From assembly GCA_020442385.1 (NCBI GenBank), contig JAGRKE010000011.1, positions 21,917 to 85,916 on the forward strand: a stretch of DNA of 64,000 nt, written 5' to 3'. Origin of the DNA: Alphaproteobacteria bacterium. GTDB lineage: Bacteria > Pseudomonadota > Alphaproteobacteria > Micavibrionales > Micavibrionaceae. This document shows, one piece after another, positions 17,809 through 26,416 of this stretch. Every line of letters begins with the position of its first letter. Positions within the stretch are counted from its first letter, which is position 1. The notes under the pieces are model-generated. The model made no database searches, was not told the DNA's origin, and was given only the letters and a program-made list of their open reading frames with translations. The translations under genes and the position numbers were made by a program.

Positions 17809-18375
17809 ATGCCTATGGCCGAGATCGTGATTATACAGCCCGATACCTCTTCAATCCCTGCACTGCGCGCGGCGCTCAAGGCGGCAAAAGTGCAAGATAT
17901 TTGCCGGATTGAAAGCGCATTTGATGGCGCAGATAAAACCTATATATGCATCGGCGCAGCGCCGGACGGGCTTGAAATTCTTGAAAATGACCATTTTACG
18001 CCGCCTTTTCGTATTGGCGCGCTGCTTGACCGGGTGCAAAGACACGCAAAAGAGCGCAGCAAAAATGCCTCTGCCGCGCCGGTTGAAATCGGCAATTATA
18101 CGCTCAATCCGCTGGAAGGGCTTTTAACTTGCGCCGAGAGCGGGGATGAAATTCGCCTCACGGAAAAAGAGCAGCATATCTTATTGTTTCTGTATCAAAA
18201 CGGATCACAAGTGACTGATCGTGAAACATTGCTGGGGGAGGTCTGGGGCTATGCGGATTCGGTAGAGACCCACACGCTGGAGACGCATATTTACCGCCTG
18301 CGCCAAAAAATTGAAAAAGACCCGGCCAATCCGGCCATTCTCTTAACTGAAGATCAGGGATACCGGCTGGCTTAA
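17809..18375 (+). CDS. winged-helix response-regulator-like transcription factor with degenerate receiver
   Basis: 188 residues from ATG 17809 (ATG 17770 and 17815 are alternatives). The C-terminal 90 residues are an OmpR/PhoB winged helix: IRLTEKEQHILLFLYQNGSQVTDRETL, then WGYADSVETHTLETHIYRLRQKIE (recognition helix) and EDQGYRLA wing. The N-terminal half follows a receiver-like strand/helix order (AEIVIIQPD, IALL) but I see no clear phosphorylatable Asp or conserved Lys. It may therefore be a phosphorylation-independent regulator. No sensor kinase is adjacent. Confidence 0.75.
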   Translation: MPMAEIVIIQPDTSSIPALRAALKAAKVQDICRIESAFDGADKTYICIGAAPDGLEILENDHFTPPFRIGALLDRVQRHAKERSKNASAAPVEIGNYTLNPLEGLLTCAESGDEIRLTEKEQHILLFLYQNGSQVTDRETLLGEVWGYADSVETHTLETHIYRLRQKIEKDPANPAILLTEDQGYRLA

Positions 18376-18953
18376 GCGCCGCCTTTGAGTTTGTCCACGG
18401 CCGCAACCAAACTTTGCAGGAAGGTTGCGTTGCGTTCAAGCACAAGTTCTTCATACCCCTGCGCGGATAAGGCTTTTAAATCATTGATCAGCGTGTGAAT
18501 TGTGCGGATCTCGCTGCCATCCAACCCCAAATTTTCTGCAGTTTCTTGCGCGCTGCCTTTTTTGAATTTCGTGTCCTCATGGCCGCTTTGCGCGGCGGTT
18601 TTATAGGCACCTGTGGCCTGTGCCATAGCGCCGTTGACCGGGCGCTCCTTGTTAAAATCATGCCCCATTTTGGGTGTGTCTTTTTCGGGCATGTTTTCTT
18701 GGTTGCCGTCTTGGCTCTCACCTTCTCGTTGTTCGGGAGGAAGTGACTTCAAAAATTCCTGCAAAAACGCACGCAGCGCCGTGATGGATACGGTTGTATC
18801 ATCCTCCAGCGCCAGCAGTTCAGCCTCGTCCTCAGTTTCGCCTTTTTTGCGGCGTTGCTGGTCGGGGTCGTGTCGGCGAATCTCCTGACGCGTGTCAGTC
18901 TGTTCAGCCTGACGCGGCGTCTGCGAGAGTATTTTTCCCAGCGTGTAAAACAT
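18372..18953 (-). CDS. uncharacterised polar protein
   Basis: 193 residues from MFYTLGKILSQTPRQAEQ; upstream in-frame ATG at 19019 adds a basic 22-residue stretch without conserved look, while AAGGAG lies 14-19 nt upstream of 18953. The protein is hydrophilic, with an Arg/Glu-rich N-terminus, a helix LEDDTTVSITALRAFLQEFL, a long low-complexity Gln/Glu/Lys middle, and a C-terminal helical part ending VAAVDKLKGGA. No signal or membrane segment. The 3' end overlaps the winged-helix gene by 4 nt. I do not recognise it. Confidence 0.6.
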   Translation of the reverse strand: MFYTLGKILSQTPRQAEQTDTRQEIRRHDPDQQRRKKGETEDEAELLALEDDTTVSITALRAFLQEFLKSLPPEQREGESQDGNQENMPEKDTPKMGHDFNKERPVNGAMAQATGAYKTAAQSGHEDTKFKKGSAQETAENLGLDGSEIRTIHTLINDLKALSAQGYEELVLERNATFLQSLVAAVDKLKGGA

Positions 18954-19092
18954 CCTGTTTCCAAAGCTCCTTATCTTAAGGCTCTGTTTTGCCCTTATAA
19001 TATGCAATTTGAGGGCCATTTTTGAGCATTTTCGGCAGAAATTTCATTAAATCATTGTTTTTAATAGAAAAAATCAACTATTATGACGGCGC

Positions 19093-19617
19093 ATGAGTGA
19101 CAAAAGAGACAGCAATAAACCGGGTTTGAGCGTAGATGACGCATCGCTCTGGCGCGCGATGACCGGGGATGTGAAGCGTTTGAAGGGGCGGGATTATCTT
19201 GAAGGCGAAGAAAAAGAGCGCGCAGAGCCGAAAATTCGCGAAACTGTCATGATCAAAACACCGCGAAAAAAGACAACGCCGCGCGCTAAAGCGACCGAGC
19301 TGGATAAACGCACGGATGAACGTCTGCGAAAGGGTAAGATCACCATCGAAGGAACGCTGGATTTGCATGGTCTGACGCAGGATGAAGCGCGCCCAGCGCT
19401 TGAGAAATTTGTCTTACAAGCCTATGCACAGCATAAGCGTTGCCTCTTGGTCATTACCGGGAAGGGGCGCGGAGAAGGCCCCGGTGTATTGCGTCAAAAT
19501 GTGCCGGGCTGGTTGTTTGAAGGCGATCTTGTCGGGGTCGTTTTAAAGGCATATCCGGCGCAGCCCAAAGACGGCGGCAGCGGGGCGCTCTACGTTTATC
19601 TGCGCCGGGCGCGTTAA
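19093..19617 (+). CDS. Smr domain DNA endonuclease family protein
   Basis: 174 residues. A basic N-terminal region (about 1-85) precedes the Smr domain, which has the signature LDLHGLTQDEA near residue 93, LLVITGKGRGEGPGVLR near residue 118 and a C-terminal GSGALYVYLRR. Smr domains of this stand-alone type (SmrA/SmrB-like) nick or cut DNA or RNA; E. coli SmrB acts on mRNA at collided ribosomes. Which substrate applies here is unknown. The stop overlaps the convergent M23 peptidase gene by 4 nt. Confidence 0.9.
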   Translation: MSDKRDSNKPGLSVDDASLWRAMTGDVKRLKGRDYLEGEEKERAEPKIRETVMIKTPRKKTTPRAKATELDKRTDERLRKGKITIEGTLDLHGLTQDEARPALEKFVLQAYAQHKRCLLVITGKGRGEGPGVLRQNVPGWLFEGDLVGVVLKAYPAQPKDGGSGALYVYLRRAR

Positions 19618-20639
19618 CGCACGGCAATCATCTCGGTTTTTTGTTCTATTGTTTGACCGCCGCGCGATAGCGTTGCCAACCCCTTATAGACCCCCGCTTC
19701 AATCGCCCCGCCGGTCGATTTTCGGCCCGTATAATAATATTGGCGCGCCCGGGTTTTCTCCTGCGTTATGTTGCGCTTTACAATCCGTAGCCCGTCCGGC
19801 GCAACAATCTCAAGAGTGATCTCATCGCCTGCTTCCACGCCGTAGAACGCGGCCCAGAAGATGAGCGCTTGTGCACTGCTCTTCAGGGCTTCGGGCTGGG
19901 TTTCTCCGGCCTTAATTGCGCCAAAATCGGGCGCGGTTTCACTAAAGCCCGCATCGAAAATGGCCCCGGCTTCGTAAGAAACGGCCTCATCGCTCGCCCA
20001 TAAGGATTGTTTTTCTTGCCCGCAGCCCTCGCTGTTTTGCGCGCCTGAAAACGGGTCGGTCACACCGTTCTTCCATGTCACACCAAAATGCAGATGCGGA
20101 AATTCCGCTTCGCCCGAATGGCCGATTTGCGCGATTTTCTGGCCGCCAATCACGACATCATCGGGTTGCACAACGATGCTGCCTTGTTTCAAATGACAAT
20201 AAACGGTGCTTAGGCCCGGAAAGCCAGCCGCGCTATGATCGATTAAAAGGCCGTTGCCGCATTCTCTGCGTGCGGCGCGAATGGCCTCCAGATCCTCTTT
20301 GCTTTTAAGGGTATCGGGCTCACCATCGCGCACACGCAAAACCGTTCCGGCCAAGGGCGCAAGCACATCTACACCCGTTGTCACATCGGCCATCGAGCTT
20401 ACGGCGAAATCCGTGCCCTTATGGCCGTTATAGCTGCGCGCATTGCACTTAAAATCCTTGGCGCCCTCGCCCGAATCCATATCGACATAATTCACAATCC
20501 AGCAATTTTCGCCCAGCTCACAATCCACCGGCAATTTGAATTCCGGCGTTTTAGCGGTAATATCATGATCCTGCGCCGTCGCGGCCAGCGGCACGGTCGT
20601 AAAAAGCAGGGCTAAAATAAAACAAAATATTTTTGACAT
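19614..20639 (-). CDS. secreted M23 family (LytM-type) metallopeptidase
   Basis: 341 residues from MSKIFCFILALLFTTVPLAATAQ, a clear Sec signal; a longer frame start at 20825 would overlap the divergent gene at 20688. The LytM core shows YNGHKGTDFAVSS (zinc His and Asp), a central GTVLRV strand and HLHFGVTWKNG, the HxH zinc motif. Members cut peptide crosslinks of peptidoglycan, or are inactive activators; here the zinc ligands appear intact, so activity is likely. An extra C-terminal beta-rich region follows. Confidence 0.88.
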   Translation of the reverse strand: MSKIFCFILALLFTTVPLAATAQDHDITAKTPEFKLPVDCELGENCWIVNYVDMDSGEGAKDFKCNARSYNGHKGTDFAVSSMADVTTGVDVLAPLAGTVLRVRDGEPDTLKSKEDLEAIRAARRECGNGLLIDHSAAGFPGLSTVYCHLKQGSIVVQPDDVVIGGQKIAQIGHSGEAEFPHLHFGVTWKNGVTDPFSGAQNSEGCGQEKQSLWASDEAVSYEAGAIFDAGFSETAPDFGAIKAGETQPEALKSSAQALIFWAAFYGVEAGDEITLEIVAPDGLRIVKRNITQEKTRARQYYYTGRKSTGGAIEAGVYKGLATLSRGGQTIEQKTEMIAVR

Positions 20640-20687
20640 AATTTTATTACTTGGGCTATAAGTTTGGGCCAGAGGATTTGAAAAGCT

Positions 20688-21776
20688 ATGCATCACAAAT
20701 ATGCCGTTATTTTTAACAAAAATACAGGGGTGTCCAAGAGATGGTCGCCCAAGCGCTTTTCGCAGTACTTGAAAGAGCTGGATGATAAAGAAAAGCTGCA
20801 AAACCCTGGCTATAGCCGTCCGCATGATTTTGTACGCGAAAATTATGAGATTATTTCACTTGAGGATGCCAATCCTATGTTTTTTGTCGATGCGTATAAA
20901 CGTCTCGGCTTTGACAAAAGCGTAAATCCTTATTTCGCGCACGCCGCTGGTTACGCGCGAGAGGACCATCTTTATGAACGCAGCCGAAAAACATATAGCG
21001 AAAAGATTACGCAGGCCATTCAGGACGGTAAAAAATTTCTGTTAACACTGAACGCAGACACGTCACATCTACTTTTGGATTTTCGTGCTATGAAGGGCGA
21101 GGGCGGCCAAACGCTGGAGAGCTGGCTCAAGACCGAAAGGCGTGATTACATGACAATCTCTGTGAAATCGGCGCAGGATGTGATCAGTCGTCTGAAAAGC
21201 CTGTATAAAAACGGTCTCGATAAGAAAGAATTCAAAGATCGAATTTCTGTGCTTTATCGTGGTGGAGTCCTGCCCTATGACGATTTCTTTATCGGCTCCA
21301 ATCAGAAAAAACTGAAAGCGCTTTTCAGTCGTCTACAGAATCTTGATACGGGCGTACCGATGAAACAAGGTACGCGCGTTCTTGGGTTTCCGCGCATGAT
21401 CATATTTAAACCAACCCCGAAAATGATCGAAACACCCTATGCCGAATTTCCAAAGGGCAACATGTCAATTGCAAAGCCCGGTCTGGGGAAAGCAAAAGAT
21501 ATTTCATACAGCCAGCTTATTTTTGCTGAAGAAAATATACGCGCCGGACAGATCTATAAAGATTTGGTGGCCAATATCGTTGATCCTAAAAAGGATGTTT
21601 ACATCCTCTCCTCCGCCAGCATTACATCGCCGGCCCCGCCGCGCGCCGCAACGAAAGTTTTGTGGGAGCTTTTGCGCTGGAATATTTCTGACATCACCAG
21701 TCAGACTTATGCGGTCGATAAGAAACCTAAAAATGTTCATAAGGTTTCTAGCGCGCCTGAAACACCGGCTGCTTAG
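20688..21776 (+). CDS. uncharacterised protein
   Basis: 362 residues, basic and soluble, beginning MHHKYAVIFNKNTGVSKRW. There are alternating charged helices, no signal peptide, no transmembrane helix, and no catalytic motif that I recognise. A C-terminal section contains VYILSSASITSPAPPRAATK followed by a helical tail. It is divergent from the M23 gene, with only 48 nt between the two starts, so they may share a control region. Base composition is somewhat more AT-rich than housekeeping neighbours, which is compatible with an accessory gene. Confidence 0.6.
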   Translation: MHHKYAVIFNKNTGVSKRWSPKRFSQYLKELDDKEKLQNPGYSRPHDFVRENYEIISLEDANPMFFVDAYKRLGFDKSVNPYFAHAAGYAREDHLYERSRKTYSEKITQAIQDGKKFLLTLNADTSHLLLDFRAMKGEGGQTLESWLKTERRDYMTISVKSAQDVISRLKSLYKNGLDKKEFKDRISVLYRGGVLPYDDFFIGSNQKKLKALFSRLQNLDTGVPMKQGTRVLGFPRMIIFKPTPKMIETPYAEFPKGNMSIAKPGLGKAKDISYSQLIFAEENIRAGQIYKDLVANIVDPKKDVYILSSASITSPAPPRAATKVLWELLRWNISDITSQTYAVDKKPKNVHKVSSAPETPAA

Positions 21777-21785
21777 TTTTATTGC

Positions 21786-23273
21786 TTACTCCACCAACGC
21801 AATCGGCGCTTCGTAGGATTCTTCCGGGTCGTCTTCTTCGCGCTCTTCGCGGGAGAGGGGATAATCCGGCGCATCATAGCCGTCGATGGTTATATCCAGC
21901 GCGCGCAAGGCTTCTGCAATGGGAATGAAGAAATTAAGACCCGAGCTGTACCCCGATCCAAGATACGAAACTCCGCTTACTGAGATCCCAACCAGATTGC
22001 CGTATTCATCCAGCAATGCGCCGCCGGAATTACCGCCGTGGATATCAACATCGGCCTGAATGAAGGGTAAGTGTACCGCTTCCTCCTTATAGACCCGATG
22101 AGCGCTGACAATGCCCTTTGTGACGCTATCCTGTAGCGCGCGGTAATCTATCGGGTTGCCCATTGCATAGACATCTTCACTGATGGTTAGTTTTTCGGTG
22201 CGAATTGGCAGGGTTTCAATCTCAAGATTCTCCGGCACCTCTTCCAGTTTGAGCAACGCCACATCGCGCACCTTATCGACACGCAAGACCTCGGCCACCA
22301 ACTTATGCTGCTTACCCTTGGTGATAATGCGCATACGGGTCGCATCGCCAACAACATGCTGGTTGGTCAGGATATGGCCTTCTTTAGTCAAGAACACGCC
22401 CGAACCATGCCCCATTTTCTGGATCATTACATTGGCTTTGCGCACATCTTCGATATGCTTGGGCAGCGGTTGGCGGGAGAGCGATTTGCCCTGTAAATCA
22501 ACGGCCTCGCGGGCATCAAATTTATGCGGCGTGCTCTCGAAATTTTGCTTGTTGCGGTGTTCGCGCTGTTCCTGTTGCGGCGGTTTGCCCTCGACAATCA
22601 GCTCGTAAAAATCTTTGTCGGCGGCAAGATTGTGTGCCGCCATTTCAAAGGCATCATAAAATAGCAGCTCCAATCCTTCCAAGTTCGGATAGCCGCGCTC
22701 TGTATAGCCTTCGGTGCTTGTTTTATAAACAACCGTGCGGTGCAGCGCGTCATAAACGCTCCAGTCAATCTGGGCATATAACTTGCCTTTGGTCCCCGGA
22801 TTGCCAGTAAACCACGATAGGAACGCATCAGGGCCGCGATGGCATACATCCAAATCCACATCCTTCACCCGGGCGCTGACTAAATATTCGGCGCGCTCGA
22901 TTTCATCTTCAGGTCTAAAATCAGCATCGATATTTTCAACCACATCGTAACCGTTAGCCTCTAAGGCAGTGGCAAAGGTATTTTGTATCCATTCAGACTC
23001 TAACTTACTGTTAAAGACGCGTCGGTTTACCGGATAATTTTGCCAAGAGCACAATCGTCCCAGCCCTAAACCCAGTCCGCTTTCCAGACCAACTTCCGTG
23101 CCCGGTGGTAGCAAAAAGCGCAGGCGGGAAAATCTAATCGGCTTGGGGTGTGCGCTCTCGGGTACAGGTCGACCTTGCGCATAATCCACTTCTTTGACAT
23201 TCATTTCCGCACAGCCGAACAGCAAAAGCGGCAGCGCCGCAAGCCATAACATTTTTGCGCAAAGGCGTGTCAT
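21786..23273 (-). CDS. trypsin-like serine protease, lipoprotein
   Basis: 495 residues. A lipoprotein signal (LLLFGC, Cys21) anchors the protein. Residues about 45-225 form a YajG/DUF4136-like lipoprotein domain. Residues about 280-445 are a trypsin/HtrA-type protease, with the triad visible as His306 (LTNQHVV), Asp337 (VRDVALL) and Ser416 (HGGNSGGALLDEYGNLVG). No PDZ domain follows, unlike DegP. It is probably an outer-membrane or periplasmic quality-control or processing protease. GGGGGAG precedes the start. The lipoprotein-protease combination is unusual, though each half is ordinary. Confidence 0.85.
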   Translation of the reverse strand: MTRLCAKMLWLAALPLLLFGCAEMNVKEVDYAQGRPVPESAHPKPIRFSRLRFLLPPGTEVGLESGLGLGLGRLCSWQNYPVNRRVFNSKLESEWIQNTFATALEANGYDVVENIDADFRPEDEIERAEYLVSARVKDVDLDVCHRGPDAFLSWFTGNPGTKGKLYAQIDWSVYDALHRTVVYKTSTEGYTERGYPNLEGLELLFYDAFEMAAHNLAADKDFYELIVEGKPPQQEQREHRNKQNFESTPHKFDAREAVDLQGKSLSRQPLPKHIEDVRKANVMIQKMGHGSGVFLTKEGHILTNQHVVGDATRMRIITKGKQHKLVAEVLRVDKVRDVALLKLEEVPENLEIETLPIRTEKLTISEDVYAMGNPIDYRALQDSVTKGIVSAHRVYKEEAVHLPFIQADVDIHGGNSGGALLDEYGNLVGISVSGVSYLGSGYSSGLNFFIPIAEALRALDITIDGYDAPDYPLSREEREEDDPEESYEAPIALVE

Positions 23274-23395
23274 GATGTGTGTGGTCTCCCCCGAGAAAAT
23301 ACAATGGCATATTCAAATGCCCTACCAGCGTACCCTATAAAAATTATGCTTAAAAGATGCCAGGACACAACGGTCAACAGGCAATGATTCGGCCT

Positions 23396-23896
23396 TTAGG
23401 TCTCGAACATATAAGAAATCTCCAGCACCTCAATATGCTCGACCGCACCGTCAATACGCACTTTGCGTATATCGCCGACTTCGGCTTTTAATAAGGCTTT
23501 GCCAACCGGTGATTCCCAATTGATTTTTGTTTTGCCGGCTTTGGGGTCGAAATCCGCTTCGTCCACACCCACCAGATGCACGGTGACTTCGCGGTTATCT
23601 TCGCGGGCGTATGTGACGGTGGCTCCGAAATAAACCCGCTCCAGATTCTGCTGGTCTTTCGGATCGACAATTTTTGCATTCTCAAGACGTTTCTTGAGAT
23701 AGCGCAGCCGCCGGTCGATCTCGCGCAGGCGTTTCTTGTTATAGATATAATCGCCGTTTTCTGAGCGATCCCCATTCCCGGCGGCCCAGGACACAATCTC
23801 GCAAATCCGCGGGCGTTCGGTATGGATCAGAAAATCCTGTTCTTCGGCCAATGCCTGATATCCGCGCGGGGTCATATAATAAATCTCATCGCTCAT
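23396..23896 (-). CDS. greB: transcription elongation factor GreB
   Basis: 166 residues. An N-terminal coiled-coil with YMTPRGYQALAEEQ and the tip GDRSENGDYIYNKKRLREIDRRLRYL; the acidic tip residues (Asp/Glu in RSENGDY) stimulate RNA cleavage by RNA polymerase. The C-terminal FKBP-like domain has VYFGATV, SPVGKALL and VEHIEVLEI. Tip sequence and the KKRLREIDRR helix favour GreB over GreA. It rescues backtracked polymerase. Confidence 0.93.
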   Translation of the reverse strand: MSDEIYYMTPRGYQALAEEQDFLIHTERPRICEIVSWAAGNGDRSENGDYIYNKKRLREIDRRLRYLKKRLENAKIVDPKDQQNLERVYFGATVTYAREDNREVTVHLVGVDEADFDPKAGKTKINWESPVGKALLKAEVGDIRKVRIDGAVEHIEVLEISYMFET

Positions 23897-24150
23897 AGAG
23901 GTCTTTTTGCATCATGCGCTTAATGATGTACACTTAAAAAACGTAAGAAAAATCTAAGGCGCTTTTTTGCTGTGCAACATAGAAAACGGTTTGTCATTAC
24001 TGTTTTATTCACTTTTTCGTGCTTTAATAAAAATTAAGCATGATATTTAGAGTGTATGCGCTGGTTGCCGCGCCGCCCTTGAAAATGGGGCAAAGGGGCA
24101 CAGTTTCTTTTAGTAACTTTAAACTGAACATGTCTTAAAGAGGGGGGCAC

Positions 24151-24723
24151 ATGCCGGACCAAACCAGAATGAAACCGCTGGAGACACGCCCCAGTGTTGA
24201 GCTTCTTGAGGCGCTCAGCCCCAGCGATCTGCAAGATTTATGCGATGCAACGGACGCCGCGATTAAGGGCGGCGGCGGCTTCGGCTGGGTTGATTTACCC
24301 CCACGCGAATCATTGGAGCGCTATTGGGAAGGCGTAATTGTTATGCCGGCGCGCATGCTGCTCGTGGCGCGTCTGGATGGCGTGATTTGCGGCACGTGTC
24401 AGCTTTGGAAGCCTCCGCTCAATAACGAAGCGCAGGCCCATATCGTACAGCTCACCACCAATTTTATTGCGCCCTGGGCGCGCGGTCACGGCCTTGCGAA
24501 AATGCTGGTTGAAAAGGCCGAAGAGGTTGCCTTGAAAGAAGGCTTCGGCGTTGTGAATCTGGACGTGCGTGAAACGCTGGTCGATGCGATTAAGCTATAC
24601 GAAAACTTAGGCTATACCCGTATCGGCGAGCATCCATATTACGCCCGCGTCGATAATCAGGTTCTTAAGGGTTATTATTACTACAAACTCATCGACCCGA
24701 AGGCGATCGCGCAAGAGCCTTGA
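24151..24723 (+). CDS. GNAT family N-acetyltransferase
   Basis: 190 residues. The acetyl-CoA site appears as APWARGHGLAKMLVEKAEEVA (RxxGxA/G type), followed by VVNLDVRETLVDAIKLYENLGYTRIGEH, which is the typical beta5-alpha4 segment of GNAT enzymes. The N-terminal part carries substrate residues not identifiable by eye. A GGGGGG purine-rich site lies before the ATG. The next gene starts 31 nt later behind its own promoter, which overlaps the stop region. Confidence 0.85.
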   Translation: MPDQTRMKPLETRPSVELLEALSPSDLQDLCDATDAAIKGGGGFGWVDLPPRESLERYWEGVIVMPARMLLVARLDGVICGTCQLWKPPLNNEAQAHIVQLTTNFIAPWARGHGLAKMLVEKAEEVALKEGFGVVNLDVRETLVDAIKLYENLGYTRIGEHPYYARVDNQVLKGYYYYKLIDPKAIAQEP

Positions 24724-24748
24724 GCTTTCCCCATTTTTTTTCTATAAC
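24720..24748 (+). promoter_or_regulatory. promoter placing its start site at the next ATG
   Basis: TTGAGC (24720-24725), 17 nt, TATAAC (24743-24748). Only six bases separate the -10 from the ATG at 24755, so the transcript probably begins at or within a base or two of the start codon. No Shine-Dalgarno is present. Confidence 0.65.
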
Positions 24749-24754
24749 TCCGAA

Positions 24755-25180
24755 ATGGATAAAAAAGAGCTTTTGGCCAAGAAACTGTCTCTTGAGCATG
24801 AAATGAAACATAACCCTGCGTACAAAAAGGATCCGAAAGTCCATTATATTGGATTTTCAGAAGCTTGGTTTTTGGAGACGCTTAAAAGATTAGCAAGGCC
24901 ATTAACGTCGCAGGAAAAAAGCGACCTAAATATTACAGTGTTAAAAGCGTACGAAGACTTGGAAAAACGGGCCGTTGATTCTCAATCAATGATCAGTTTG
25001 TCCTCACGCTATAGCCGCGCCGCCATCGAATGCCGTTTGGAGCAGTGCTCATCACCTTTCAAGCGCACAATCATAAAAACATTCAAGAACGTTAGTGAAG
25101 GTCAATACATGACGTTTGAAAAAAATGTTTACGGCCTTCCTATTTCGAAACATCAAATGAGGGCAGCTTTAGAGAAATAA
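24755..25180 (+). CDS. uncharacterised helical protein, probably from a leaderless mRNA
   Basis: 141 residues, highly charged (MDKKELLAKKLSLEHEMKHN at the start), predicted mostly alpha-helical, no signal or membrane region. The middle has ESQSMISLSSRYSRAA-like small polar residues and two cysteines (CRLEQC). The start is set by the promoter geometry upstream. It is AT-richer than the flanking GNAT and amidinotransferase-type genes, which may indicate acquisition. The stop is 4 nt from the convergent neighbour. No family recognised. Confidence 0.6.
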   Translation: MDKKELLAKKLSLEHEMKHNPAYKKDPKVHYIGFSEAWFLETLKRLARPLTSQEKSDLNITVLKAYEDLEKRAVDSQSMISLSSRYSRAAIECRLEQCSSPFKRTIIKTFKNVSEGQYMTFEKNVYGLPISKHQMRAALEK

Positions 25181-25184
25181 ATCT

Positions 25185-26297
25185 CTAGGCGCTAATGCCC
25201 GGGATCAGCTCCGGGTGTGCGGCAAACCCACCGGGGATGTGCTTGCGGTAGAGCGGGTTTTTAATACAGTTAAACGCGCCGCCGGCCTTCACCAGATAAG
25301 CAATCGGAATCTCAATCGGGGTCAGGCCCGCATTGCGAACCTTTTCGGAAAAATCTTTTCCGGCCTCAATGGGAACAACCATTTTGTGATTGCCGATATA
25401 CAGCGAATTTGCGGCGAAATTATCCGCTTCTTCAGGGGACAGCTCGATAACATATTCCGCAGGCTTCAGACCGTATTTGCGGAAAGCCGCATTGTTAAAT
25501 TTTTCAACCGAACGCTTATCGATGCCATTTTTGTCCATGAAAACATAGGGCGTTTCGCAGGCAAACAAGGTTGACGTATCGATGTGAAAGCAGGGCGATT
25601 CCGTTTTAATAGAGTTAATAGGTGCGCCGGTCCAGTTTGCGACCACGTCGTGTGAGCGGATGTCTGACCGGCCCTTGTGCGCATTGGCTCTGCAAGGTTT
25701 ATCAATATAGCCGGCAAAAAAGACGCCGCGGTAATAATCATAACGGCAATCGCCTGTGCCCTCAAAATAATGAGGCATATCGGCGAAAATGCGCTTTGGC
25801 TTCTCTTCCAAATATCCGCGCTTGAGAAGTTCGTCATCAATAACTTCCAGAAATGCCTTGTGCATATTCACTTCAGGAATGCGTTCAGTATTTGAAAATT
25901 TACTGAACATTGTGACCAAAGCACCTTTATCATTTTGCATGGATAAAGAGGCATCGGCCATAAAAACCTGATCATAAAATTTTTCAGTGTCTGTATTCGG
26001 GATGGTCGGCACAATAATGATATTAGCTTCTTCATTCATGGCTTTGACGGCCTTATGCCAGTCCGCCACCGTTTTCTCAACGAAGCTTTCCGGGTCGGCC
26101 TGATATTCCTTGTAATACTCAGCTTCTTTCGTGTTGGCTGATCCATTTTTAGGGTCGGGGGCGGCAATTCCGAAATTGGTTGGCTCAACCATGGCGAAGG
26201 TGAAACGCCCCTCACCTTTCCACAGAATGTTTTTGTTCCAATCAGTGTCTGCGATAATGCGCCGTGCCTGCTCGATGCCAAACATATTTGTACTCAT
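25185..26297 (-). CDS. amidinotransferase/DDAH-fold guanidine-modifying enzyme
   Basis: 370 residues. The penta-fold layout is visible: FMADASLSM near residue 113, EGTGD (Glu179, Asp183), CFHIDTSTLF with His238, and GGAFNCIKNP with the presumed nucleophile Cys344 near the C-terminus. That Cys/His/Glu-Asp set is shared by dimethylarginine dimethylaminohydrolase, arginine deiminase-like and amidinotransferase enzymes. Which guanidine substrate is used cannot be told; an arginine-derived one is the default. It is a stand-alone gene divergent from the carboxypeptidase at 26417. No ornithine or arginine transport gene is adjacent. Confidence 0.75.
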   Translation of the reverse strand: MSTNMFGIEQARRIIADTDWNKNILWKGEGRFTFAMVEPTNFGIAAPDPKNGSANTKEAEYYKEYQADPESFVEKTVADWHKAVKAMNEEANIIIVPTIPNTDTEKFYDQVFMADASLSMQNDKGALVTMFSKFSNTERIPEVNMHKAFLEVIDDELLKRGYLEEKPKRIFADMPHYFEGTGDCRYDYYRGVFFAGYIDKPCRANAHKGRSDIRSHDVVANWTGAPINSIKTESPCFHIDTSTLFACETPYVFMDKNGIDKRSVEKFNNAAFRKYGLKPAEYVIELSPEEADNFAANSLYIGNHKMVVPIEAGKDFSEKVRNAGLTPIEIPIAYLVKAGGAFNCIKNPLYRKHIPGGFAAHPELIPGISA

Positions 26298-26416
26298 TTT
26301 TACCCTATTTGATAATTTTTATAGCAACAAATGTAATAATCATATTTTATTCTTATGTCAATATTGTTTTTGCGGGCTTGACGTTTTTTTGTCATATTTG
26401 GTAACGTTGTTTCATT

